Origin: Elephas maximus indicus
Lineage: Eukaryota > Chordata > Mammalia > Proboscidea > Elephantidae
Direction of reading: 5' to 3'
Assembly (NCBI RefSeq): GCF_024166365.1
Contig: NC_064821.1
Location: 53,533,093-53,597,092 of the forward strand
Length of the DNA: 64,000 nt
The stretch's first letter is position 1; each line of letters opens with the position of its first letter. The notes beneath the pieces are model-generated. The model saw nothing but the letters and a program-made list of their open reading frames with translations, did no database searches and had not been told where the DNA came from. The position numbers were made by a program, and so were the translations under genes. Of this stretch, positions 54,653 to 64,000 are shown piece after piece.

Positions 54653-54870
54653 ACAAAAACCCAAACCAGCTGCTGTTGAGTTGATTCCAACTCATGGCAG
54701 CCCCATGTGTTTCAGAGTAGAACTGATCTCCATAGAGTTTTCGTGGCTGTGAACTTTCAGAAGCATATCACCAGGCCTTTCTTTCATAGCATCCCTGGGT
54801 GGGTTCAAACTGCTAAACTTTTGGTTAGTAGTCAAGCACTTAATGTTTGCACTACTCAGGATTCCTTTTC
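54653..54870 (-). mobile_element. AfroSINE, longer body type
   Basis: 'ccaaaccagctgctgttgag', 'atagagttttcgtggctgtg', 'gggtgggttcaaactgctaa', right end 'actactcagg'. Confidence 0.88.
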
Positions 54871-55691
54871 TACAGAACAGCCTCTATCAAAACGGCTTGG
54901 CTTCCGTGGATCTGTATAATGCTAGACAGCAGTGTGGGTATGTATTTTCTCATCACAGAAACTTTAAGTTTCTATTTGTAAATACTATGTGGTTATTTTA
55001 GTGATACACATTTCAAATGATAATAAAATAGAATTTATGCTGGACTAGTAGTTGATGATGCATATTAGGGTAAAGGGTCTCTGGAATACTAACGAAATCA
55101 TGAAAGGAAGTTTGAAGTGGCGATTCAGTTGGGACTCTTGGTTGTCAGCAACAGAAACCAACTCTAGTTAATGTAACAGGGGAAAACATTTAATAGAAGC
55201 ATTTGGGGTGGCTCTTAGAAAAAGCCAAAGAATCACATGTTACGAAAGACAGGAAACAGGGCAGCTTTGGAGATTTAGATATTAAGAACTAAAGAGCCAT
55301 CATTTCAGGGTGCTGGCTTGGAATCAGTCACCTCCGACCATTTTCTCTCCTTGTGACACATTGATCAGGACGTAAATTCTTAGATGAGCTGACTGGCCTG
55401 TATTAGGTCATTGGGCTCTCCTCCCCTTTGGCCATGGGAGGGTGGGGCCATGGGAGTTTGGATGATGATCCCATCAAAGCAGCATGCAGTTTGGGGAGGT
55501 ATTATCACCACAAGAAGTGGGGAGTGGATTCTGGGCAGATGCGCAGTACAGATAGACACAATAATGCATTCTACACACAATGCATCCTACACACATGAAC
55601 TTAGTGCTTGTATTTCTGCCCAGAGCTGGCATTACACTAAGCTTTAGAGGCAGAGGGGCAGCAAATTGCCACTGCCCTAGAGGAGCTCAGG
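54871..55691. other. No gene; old repeat likely at 55120-55380
   Basis: 55130-55210 ('cttggttgtcagcaacagaa', 'accaactctagttaatgtaa') resembles 61585-61640, so a shared unnamed old repeat is likely. No coding exon seen. Confidence 0.4.
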
Positions 55692-55890
55692 GTTTACCAG
55701 TCACCATCGAATTGACGCCAACTCATGACGACTCACTTGTGTCAGAATAGAACTGTGACCCATAGGGTTTTCAACAGCTAATTTTTCAGAAGCAGATCAC
55801 CAGGCCTTTCTTCCAAAGTCCCTTTCTGAAGCCTCCAACCTTCCAGTTAGTGGCCTAGTGTGTTAACTGTTTGTATCACCTAGGGACTCT
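55692..55890 (-). mobile_element. AfroSINE, longer body type
   Basis: 'ccagtcaccatcgaattgac', 'tagggttttcaacagctaat', 'gcctccaaccttccagttag', 'cacctagggactc'. Confidence 0.87.
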
Positions 55891-55979
55891 GCTCAGGGTC
55901 TCATGGGGCAGATAACCAGACATTGAAGTACTCCATGATAAATGCTGATGAAGCCATACGCAGGGACTTCGGAAGCTCA

Positions 55980-56110
55980 GAGAAGACAGTAACTAGCTGA
56001 CATTTGTAGATCACTTGATTGTTTACGAAGCACTTTCAGCAACATTTTTCCACCTTATACTCTCACTCATGAAAGGTACAGGAGGTGGGCATTTCTATTA
56101 TTTCTATTTT
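55980..56110 (+). mobile_element. MIR-like remnant
   Basis: 'agctgacatttgtagatcac', 'cgaagcactttcagcaacat' and a degraded 'attttgcgaattagat' block follow MIR order. Confidence 0.45.
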
Positions 56111-56599
56111 GCGAATTAGATATTAAGCTTTAATAAAATAGCCAATTTATGTTGTTCCATTAGCGTATAACGAAACAAGTATAACTGATTCCCTGCTTGT
56201 ATTGGGATGCTCTTCAAAATTATTTACTTCCTGAAGGGGTTATTGAATGGGGGGAAGGGAGTATATAATTTGTAGAAATATTAAAACCTGGCTGCAGACA
56301 TACACCACACAAAACTCAAAATATTTAAGCAATTTTAAAAAGTATGCTGTACATTCTAAAAGTTAAACTCGACCCTCTCAGAATCCTAGAAGGTTTAGGG
56401 TTGCAGCAACATAGTTTTCAACAGTGGTGTCTTGAGAGGGATGTGGGTGGTGATGACTGCACCAGGGGACACTGTCAGAGGGGGTGACACCAAAATGACC
56501 GTCTATAAAAATATCCCCGTAATTAGTTATAACGACAAAAACATTTGTCATAAGCCCAGCTTACATGTATCTGTATACCTACAAGGCTAAAACTCTATG
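56111..56599. other. No gene or recognisable element
   Basis: AT-rich single-copy-looking DNA. Confidence 0.5.
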
Positions 56600-56622
56600 T
56601 TTATTTATTTATTTATTTATTT
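56600..56622. repeat. (TTTA)n microsatellite
   Basis: Five to six perfect ttta units. Confidence 0.85.
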
Positions 56623-56843
56623 GAACCTTCTAATGCCCTCTGCTTAGAGCTTTCATTATTACCCAATTTCAATGACGGTTCACATCACACTGTTCCATCC
56701 GCACGTGCTATAAGCCTGCCCAGATTTTCGTTACTGCCGGTGTTTTTATATTCACTGACTTTGTCCAATTTTCTGGTGTTTTAATATTTGGTAAATATTT
56801 GATAAATATTTTTCTCCTAAAATAATAGTCAACCCCTTTAGAC

Positions 56844-57080
56844 CAGTGGTTCTTAACTGAAATAAGGGAACATGGGGAGAAAATTTTTCCACAAAGGACA
56901 TTTGGCAATGTCTGGAGACGTTCTTGTTTGTCATGACTGCGGATGGAGTGGAGATGCTACTGGAATCTAGTGGGTAGAGGCCAGGGATGCTGCTAAACAT
57001 CCTACAGTGCACAGGACAGCCCCCCAACAAAGGCTTATCCAGCCCCAAATACTGAGAGTGCTGAAGCTGAGCAACCTTGT
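56844..57080 (+). mobile_element. MER20-like hAT-Charlie DNA transposon
   Basis: Non-autonomous hAT element of ~237 bp: 'cagtggttcttaactgaaat' at the left, 'catttggcaatgtctggaga', 'tctagtgggtagaggccagg', 'gatgctgctaaacatcctac', 'gcacaggacagcccccc', and the right inverted end 'gctgagcaaccttg'. It is an old pan-eutherian family; the name is from memory. Confidence 0.85.
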
Positions 57081-58672
57081 TTTAGACCCAAGGCTTACTT
57101 TTTAATTGATCGTGAAACTCTTTCAGCCTCAGAATCCTCTTCCTGGAAACCATTTAATCTATCAGAATTGGTCTTGAGATATATCTTAATCATCCATTTT
57201 TCTTCTTTATTCATTGAGTATCTACAATGTGAGAGGCACTGTGCTAGGCTGTGGGAAGCAAAGCTGAAAAGAAGTGACCCTTGCCCTCAAGGATCTCATA
57301 CGTTAGTGGGGGTGACTGACTATACATATCTAAGTAAGCAAATAATTATGAGTTTCCTAGATACATTGAGATACAAGTTCAAAGACATTCTCTCTGAAGG
57401 CGGTGGTTAAACTGAGATGTGATGTGTGTGTATATGTGTGTCTAAGAGAGCGAGGAGAGAGAGCTCTTTTATGCTTTACTGCATGTGTTTCTATTTTAAT
57501 GTAGTTGTGTGTGTTTAGTATGACCCCCTGAGGTAACTGGAAATAGATCCCCTGGGAAGTTGAAAAGATCGTTGCAAATTAGTTATTCCAGAAATTTGCA
57601 TTTAATTTAAAGAATATAAAAAATCCCAACTGGTCCCTCGGGAACAGGGAATCTTTTAATCCTTTGTCTGTTGGGCCCCACGGAGGAGACAGGACCTGAG
57701 TCTTTTCTGCCTCAATGCTGTGGATACAGAGACACATAAAAAAGAAGCCTAGAGTCAGTTGTTTGGGTTACATGTGACACAAGAGTCAGATGGATGAAGG
57801 AAAAACCAGGAATGTATAGTGTTATTTTCCCTAGGGTTTGGACAAGAAAATGAAGAGGTGAAGAGCTGCCATATAGAACCTGGCAAACAGTCATTGCTCA
57901 ATTATGCACCTATTTTTAACAGAAGATAAGTAGCCTTACGGACCTTCTGTGGGCAGAGCATGCCTTACCTGGTGACACACACTCAGGAAATGTCAACCAG
58001 TCTTAGTCTGAATGAGACATAATTAGAAAGGTAATTTCATTGCCAATATATATTTTTTCACCATGATGGAATTCAATACCAAACTTTTTTTTTTTTTTTT
58101 AGTATCAGTTATTTGGTAATTTTTCATGCTGTGGCTCCCATCCATGAGTCAGATAATAGAGAGCTGAATGTATGCCGTATAGTTATTACCCTAAAATAAC
58201 TTACACATAGAACAGTAATTCTTATACAGACTCTTGGGGCCTCCCATTCACATTAAACTCAAACATTCCCTGTAGAGTGCCTAGGTAAATTGAGGCATGC
58301 TGTTGCTAAGTGTCATCATTTAAATCCAGTGTGAGATCTGGGAGTAGAGCCAGCAGCTCTCCTTGGTGCCAGCCCAAGCTGATATTCCATGTTCATTTAC
58401 TCCCTCATCCCCAAGTAAATCACACTTAAATGCAGTTTAATAGGGAGATGGTGACTTGGCTATTCCAACTGTGCACCAGTCCCTGTGGGACTTGAAACAA
58501 AGTCATTCATTTTGGCCAGCTTAGTAGCCCAGATGACTGCTTTCAGAATGGATGGTCTTGTCTTGAATTGTGGATCTAATTCTAATCCCTCTTTTTTTTT
58601 CTTTCCAAAAATGCATAAAACAAAGAGAGGGCAGTTTGTGATAGAATTGGTAATGAGAATCATGGCATGGAT
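57081..58672. other. No gene; L2/MIR-like remnant 57205-57330 and a (TG)n patch
   Basis: 57205-57330 ('gtgagaggcactgtgctagg', 'cttgccctcaaggatctcat') has L2/MIR-age word order. A (TG)n-rich patch lies at 57420-57445 and a T-run at 58084-58100. The rest is AT-rich single-copy-looking DNA with no exon signature. Confidence 0.45.
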
Positions 58673-58925
58673 TTGTATCAGTTAGCTACTGCTGCATAAC
58701 AAATCATTCCAAAATTTAGTGGCTTAAAACAAAAACTGTGTGTTACTTCTGGTAAGTATATTGATTGACTGGGTAATTCTGCTCAAATGGACCAGGTGTG
58801 GCTGAATTTCACTGATCACTCTCATGCATTTGTGGTCACTGGGACCTGACCAGTCTAAGATGGTCTCAGTTGGAGTGATTATGCTCTCCTCAATGTATCT
58901 CTCACATTCCTCCAACAGGCTAGCT
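58673..58925 (-). mobile_element. MLT-class LTR fragment
   Basis: Opens 'tagctactgctgcataacaa' and 'aaatttagtggcttaaaaca', the reversed 3' end of a MaLR-like LTR. It fades near 58925. Confidence 0.55.
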
Positions 58926-59014
58926 CAGAAATGTTCTTATAGGTCCTAATGCATCTGTAAAACAAGTAAGGAAACTCATAATTATTTGCTTACTTACATA
59001 TTTATAGTTAGTCG

Positions 59015-59145
59015 CCGCCCACCCCCTGCCAAATACAAGCTCCTCAAGGGCAAGGATCACTTCTTTTTAGTGTTGTTTCCACACAGCCTAGTACAGTGCC
59101 TGGCACATTGTAGATTCTCGATGAATAAATAAATAATAAGTGAAT
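59015..59145 (+). mobile_element. L2 3' end
   Basis: 'agctcctcaagggcaaggat', 'gtacagtgcctggcacattg' and 'gatgaataaataaataa' are the L2 3'UTR and tail. Confidence 0.7.
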
Positions 59146-59597
59146 GGATGACTAAGATATATCTTGTGATCAATTCTGTAGGTTGTAGGGCTTTGAAGAA
59201 AAGGGTTCTAAGACTGGAAGAGTTTTTATGATGAGTTAAAAAGTAAATCTTGTGTCTAAAGCAAGGTTGCTCAACTTTGACCCTATTGATATTTGGGAAG
59301 GGAGTTCATAAAAAGAGGAAGTGGGCAAAACAATCTCTTTTCCCTATGTTTTTAAAAAGTTTGCTACCATTCCATTGGCCAAAGCAACTCACATGGCCAA
59401 GCCTAGAGTCAGTATGTGAAGGCAGCCCCAAAGGAGGTGGATAGAGTGAGGTGTGAAAACTGGAGCCATTAATGCAATCCAGCTATAATGCAAACACAGC
59501 AGATAGGCAAATGATTTCTTAGGTCAACTTTTGGCAATTTTTAATTCATTGGAAATGAAAGTTTGAAATGTCCTGATTAGAAAGCTTCATGCATATT
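59146..59597. other. No gene; weak hAT-like fragment at about 59262-59300
   Basis: 'aggttgctcaactttgaccc' resembles the reversed end of the MER20-like element at 56844 but is too short to call. The rest is single copy. Confidence 0.4.
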
Positions 59598-59826
59598 CTT
59601 AAGGAACCCTGATGGTGCAGTGGTTAAGCATTTAGCTGCTGATCAAAGGTTGGTGATTTGAATGCACCAGCTGCTCCATGGTAGAAAGTTGTGGCAATCT
59701 GCTTCCATAAAGATTAACCCAATAAAGATTACAGCCTTGGAAACCCTATGGGGCAGCTCTACTCTGTCCTATAGGGTCACTATGAGTCAGAATCAACTTG
59801 ACAGCAGTGGGTTTGATTTGGGTTTA
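59598..59826 (+). mobile_element. AfroSINE
   Basis: Starts 'aaggaaccctgatggtgcag', ends 'cttgacagcagtgggtttga'. The flanks carry similar words atgcatattct (about 59590) and atgcacattct (about 59826), a probable diverged target duplication. Confidence 0.93.
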
Positions 59827-60194
59827 TGCACATTCTCATTTGGAAATACTGCTCCAGTTAGTGTATACAGAGGGATATGAATTGTGCTCTTCTGCCCCCT
59901 GTACATACACAGAGGATAGACTATGTTTGAACAGCTGGGAGATGTATTTTAAATGGGTTCTATGTCAAGTTTGGACAGGATGATTTCAAATGAGCTGGTG
60001 ACCAAGTGTGAGAAGTGTGGGCTTGTGATGTCTCTAGAATCATGAGGAGCCATTAAAAAGACCATTGTTCCAGCTGGTAGATAGAGCCACGTGGATAGTT
60101 AATTTTCTCAGTATATATTTCCCGAGTTCCTGAGCTCATGCCAGGTGAGAAGCACAATTGTAAACATTGCAGGGAGATGTGAAAAAATCGGAGT
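59827..60194. other. No gene or recognisable element
   Basis: Single-copy-looking DNA with short frames only. Confidence 0.5.
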
Positions 60195-60400
60195 AGTGAG
60201 GGATTACTGTGTGCTTACTATGTGCCAAACATTTTGCTAAGGACTTCACATCCATTAGTTCACTTAATGCCCTTAAGGACTTTGTGAGTTACACTATACT
60301 TTCCCTATTTTGCTCATGAGGAAACTGAGGCTCAAGGAGGAAATTCACATAAGGTCACATAGCCAGTGACTAGCTGTCCTATTTTGATTGGAAAAATGGC
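60195..60400 (+). mobile_element. MIR SINE
   Basis: 'gtgcttactatgtgccaaac', 'catccattagttcacttaat', 'gaggaaactgaggctcaagg', 'aaggtcacatagccagtgac'. Confidence 0.85.
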
Positions 60401-60449
60401 TACAATGCTTTACTCTACCCTTTACAATATGACTTGGCAGATTTTCTAA

Positions 60450-60868
60450 TTAAGAAATGAAGTCTATTTCCTCACCCCTTGAATCTGGGCTGGCCTGTGA
60501 GTTGCTTTGGTTAAAGGAACATAGTGAAAGTGGGCCAATTCAGAGTCTAGGCCTCAAGATGCCTTGCATGAGTCCACTCTTTCTTGAAACTCTGCATCTC
60601 CTGCAACAACAAGCCTGCACTAGCCTGCTGGAGGGTGAGCAACCACGTGGGGCAGAGGACAGCCATCGCTGCTGAGCCCATCCTTGTTCAGGCAGCCCCA
60701 GCTGACCTCCAGATGCATGCCCAAGCCCAGCTGAAGTCAGCTGAGATCTGCCCAGAGGAGCAGAACCACCAGCCATCCTGTAGGCTTGTAAGCAGTAATA
60801 AATGTTTGTTGTTTTATACAGTAAGTTTCAAGGCGGTCTGTTACACAGCAAGAGCTAACTGATACAAT
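60450..60868 (+). mobile_element. MaLR/MLT-type LTR
   Basis: 'atttcctcaccccttgaatc', 'tgggctggcctgtgagttgc', 'ccacgtggggcagag', 'gtaataaatgtttgttgttt' (polyadenylation region) and the terminal 'agctaactgatacaat'. Open frames of 72-92 codons inside it are repeat by-products. Confidence 0.7.
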
Positions 60869-61569
60869 AGCAGAGCCAGTATTCGAAGTCAGGTCCAAAT
60901 GATAACTAAGCCTTGTAGCTGGAAGGGGGCTTGGAAAAGCAGTCTAGCTGTGCCCCCAGGAGAAAGGAAAAATAGAATTGGCAAGTCTCTAGGCAGTCTC
61001 TGCCATATACGCTCTCTCGTTTCATGCCATTCACTCCAGTTTAAGACTCACAATAACAGTAGGGGAACCTTGGATACATTTAAGCAAAGGGATGATGTGG
61101 TTATATTTGTATATTGGAAAGATCAGTCTAGGAGAAGTGTGAAGGATGGATTGATTGGAGTGAGCCTGAAGGCAGGAGACAGTTTGTCTAGGCAAGAGAT
61201 GGTAAGGGAATGAACCATGGTATGGGGCAGTAAGAGTAAAGAGGAAGGGACACATTCAGGAAATGTTAGGAAGTAGGGCTGTCGTTAATCAGAATCTGGG
61301 GTGAAACAGAGGACACGTCTAGGATGATTCTCAGATTTTGGTTTGGGTAACTGGGAAAATGATAGTGCCTGATAAGGAAAACAGAAGGAACTGCAGACTT
61401 GAAGGGGAAAATTATGAATTTAGTTTGAAGTCCTTGAAGATTGAGGGAACTGGGGGATATCTAGGTGTGGTTGTCTGGAAGACAGTCAGATGTCTGGGTC
61501 TGGAGTTAGCAGAAAGTTGTGTGCTGGAGAGATAGGGTTTGTAGTCATCAGTTTATCTACAGGTGATTG
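60869..61569. other. No gene or recognisable element
   Basis: Purine-rich, single-copy-looking DNA (many gaag/ggaag words). The 104-codon frame at 60899-61213 has no domain. Confidence 0.45.
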
Positions 61570-62000
61570 GAGTCATGCTGTATCAGTCACAGTTCTTAGT
61601 GGCAGACAACAGAATCCACTCTAGCTAATTTAAGTAGAAAAGATTTTTTTTCTAGATATTTTCATAGTTTACAGAATCTCCAGGAGGTCTTAAAACTAGG
61701 CTTGGAAGCTACCGGGAATAACAATTTCCAGGAGAAACAGCCAACTGCGCTACAAGACAGTAGGAGGAACCCTCACACTCACTGCCTCACACAGCTCAGC
61801 ACCCATGACATTGAGGACTGGACACCTGAACTTCCGCCAGAGCTGCCTGAAGAGTACAGTGCTTCTGCCTTGAACTTGCAAAAGGAGCCAATCACCCTCA
61901 CAGTGGCTTCCTCATTGGTCCCTTGCACCTCGTTCAGGAAGAACTTAGGTGACCTTAGGGGCCCTAGCTGCAAGGGAGCCTGGGAAATGTATTTTTTAGC
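61570..62000. mobile_element. Unassigned old interspersed repeat
   Basis: 'gtggcagacaacagaatcca', 'cactctagctaatttaagta' at the left and 'gctgcaagggagcctgggaa' at the right are words of a common mammalian old repeat. Related pieces occur near 26195 and 55130. The 104-codon frame 61702-62016 lies inside it. Confidence 0.4.
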
Positions 62001-62747
62001 TCTCTATTTTATATAGTTCAGGGGGGTGGGTCAGAAAGTGTTGGAATGTGTGTGGAATGAGCCAACTCATGGTTGGAAATTACACAGGAGATTTATAGAG
62101 AATGAAAGAGTGTAGAGTGGGCAATTAAGACCCCTTTTCCCTAAAACTAGACTGAGCTAGGCTCCTGTCACTGAGCAATCTTAACTGATGGAGCACCCAA
62201 ACTTGATAGGAAATGCTACCCTTTGTACCCAATGTCATTCCATCAATATTCTGTATATTATGTGTTCCTCTACACCACTGGCCATGGGGCTGGGTCAGTG
62301 CAGTTACTGAGTAGAGGCATCCAGACACTTGTGATTAAGCTCTAGGAACCTACTCGCTTGTACGCTTGCATAGCCAAGCACAGGGCTTGAATTCAAAGAC
62401 CAGTATAAAGCTACAGTCTTTATAAATCAGTGATTCATTAACAAGAAATTTGAATATATGTGTGGAGGTATAGCATGGGAGCTTTATTTCTGGGCCTGGA
62501 AAATAAAAATTATTCTAGAAGCACAAGTCAGTTCTCCAGTGTTTACAAGTGATGTATGTCCCATTTCAGTATGCAATAGCTCTTAACTGTATTTTTTAAT
62601 GAAATTTGAGTAAAATGTTTACAGGACCTTTGAGATAACTCTACAAAACCCTATAATTCTGAAGAACACAATTTGGAAACACATTCCCTACACTATGATT
62701 TCTCTGGCCACATCAAAAGGAACCTACCCCTTGCTGATAAGAAGATT
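62001..62747. other. No gene or recognisable element
   Basis: AT-rich single-copy-looking DNA. Confidence 0.5.
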
Positions 62748-62970
62748 AACCAAAAACAGTTGTGCTCAAGTCAGTCCCAACTCATGGCGACCGCATGTGT
62801 GTCAGAGTAGACCTGTGCTCCACAGGGTTTTCAATGACTGATTTTTTTTTTTTTTTTGGAAGTAGATCACCTGGCCTTTCTACTGAGGCATCTGTGAGTG
62901 GACTCAAACCTTCAACGTTGCAGTTAGCAGTCAAGCACATTAACCATGTGCACCACCCAGGGACTCCAAT
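62748..62970 (-). mobile_element. AfroSINE, longer body type with a T-run
   Basis: 'agttgtgctcaagtcagtcc', 'cagggttttcaatgactgat', a 17-T run at 62842-62858 in the body, 'gactcaaaccttcaacgttg', right end 'caccacccagggactcc'. Confidence 0.92.
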
Positions 62971-63957
62971 GAGAAGATTATAAACTAAGAATGAGGCATT
63001 TTTACAGCAGGCACAATGTGGTTTCAGTAGCAATGTATTTCTTTTTTAATTAGTTTAATGCGATAAAAATGATTGCTATTGAAGGCCAGCATGCTATTAT
63101 TTCCTTGAGTGCTACACCTAGTGGTTCGCATTTCATCCAAGATTAAGTGTCCTTTAAGAGCGCGGTCATGGCATGACAGATATCTGTGTTCTATCCACAC
63201 TTGCTGTAGGTGGTATCGCTGCTGTTTATGCTGCTGATGCCAACATCACACATGATTTGTTGATTCCCTATTGTTGGTTCCTTTGTGTGATGAGAAGCTG
63301 TCACCTGGCTTCTGCCTTTCTTTTCATCCTCATTGCTGCCTCCACGCCATCATCTTTCCAACTCTAAATCAAAGGGAAGCATGTCTTCCCTCATCTGGGA
63401 AGTATTCCAGATGCATATTATTAGAACAGAGGAGCACTTGACATTTCAGATCATCATCAGGGTGTCTTAATCAGCTGCAGCCGCACCTCAGTACTTTAGT
63501 GGGCCTGTGGGGGCAAACAAGCAAATGAAACAGATTTAGCAAAGTTTAACAACAACGGTTGCCCTTGGACACAGTCGTTCTGCTGCCCCAGGAGGGACAA
63601 GCTGGGTCTCTCCCAGGATCCAGCCTTTGGCTCAGTGTAGCAAATCTGATTGTCATCCTTCCTCCACCATCTTCTGCCTTTGGAAGAAAGTGGAGAAGAT
63701 TTAATCCCTCTCCCAGGACTTTCCCCAGATGTCACCTCCTTCTTCTGCACCAGGCCTCTATCTTAGTGGCCCAGGTCCTTCAGTATGCCTACTGAATCAG
63801 AGTTGGCCTTTCCAAATCGTCTTCTGTGGCCCCAGATTCATCCTCTCACAACACTTCTTGTGAAGATTCTTCATAAATTACAGCATAAGCGTTTTTAAGG
63901 AGGGAAGTCTCCGAGAAAGTGCAGTTCTTTCATTAAGGATTTACTGAGTACTTACCA
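62971..63957. other. No gene identified
   Basis: Nearly 1 kb without recognisable repeats. Frames at 63173-63367 (+), 63559-63795 (+) and 63496-63750 (-) lack domains and exon boundaries. 63400-63860 has balanced composition and could be an old unrecognised LTR or single-copy DNA. Confidence 0.4.
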
Positions 63958-64000
63958 TTAAGGAGTCTTGGTGGCACAATGGTTGAGCACTCAGCTACTA
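63958..64000 (+). mobile_element. AfroSINE, cut by the window end
   Basis: Only the tRNA-derived head is visible: 'aaggagtcttggtggcacaa', 'tggttgagcactcagctac'. Confidence 0.88.

Overview
This is vertebrate, specifically mammalian, nuclear DNA. No bacterial operons, ribosome binding sites or phage genes are present. The most abundant repeat is the AfroSINE (tRNA-derived, ending in the tail of an RTE LINE). It occurs about twenty times together with RTE1-type LINE fragments, which places the source in Afrotheria. The repeat sequences recall elephant or another paenungulate such as hyrax or sirenian. The species call is from memory of these families, not from a search.

Almost all of the window is interspersed repeat. 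Only one stretch looks like a protein-coding exon: 46589-46746 on the + strand, 158 bp, with a good acceptor and donor and 52 open codons. The rest is therefore best read as the large introns of one gene. Kazrin (KAZN) is a tentative candidate from memory only.

Layout: 0-13.7 kb is a patchwork of AfroSINEs, an L1 3' end split by an RTE insertion (956-3185), a 16-bp minisatellite (5328-5605), nested LTR-like repeats (10.3-11.3 kb) and a 1.3-kb RTE LINE with part of its reverse transcriptase (11686-13017). 13.9-17.5 kb is an internally deleted L1 on the minus strand. 17.9-27 kb holds LTRs, MIR and L2 relics, tandem AfroSINEs, full-length tRNA-Gly-headed SINEs, an old L1MA/MB 3' end and an unusually complex single-copy block (24.5-25.4 kb). 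27.1-34.6 kb is a full-length but decayed L1. 35.7-37.9 kb is an ancient L1 carrying a U6 snRNA/L1 chimeric insertion. 37.9-45.5 kb is a full-length, much younger L1 whose 5'UTR contains four tandem ~210-bp GC-rich monomers. 46-48.5 kb holds the exon and mostly single-copy intron. 48.6-64 kb is again mixed repeats, with a second single-copy block (50.3-51.4 kb), a CTCF-like site, a MER20-like DNA transposon and several AfroSINEs.

The most notable items are: (1) the monomer-repeat promoter region of the young L1, organised like mouse L1 5'UTRs, lying only 1.1 kb upstream of the exon and oriented so that antisense activity would run toward it; (2) the U6-L1 chimera; (3) a tRNA-Gly-headed SINE family and the AfroSINE family, with different heads, that share an RTE tail; (4) consecutive and nested SINE insertions with exact target-site duplications. 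Family names come from recognition by eye. Element boundaries are good to about 5-20 bp unless a target duplication fixes them.
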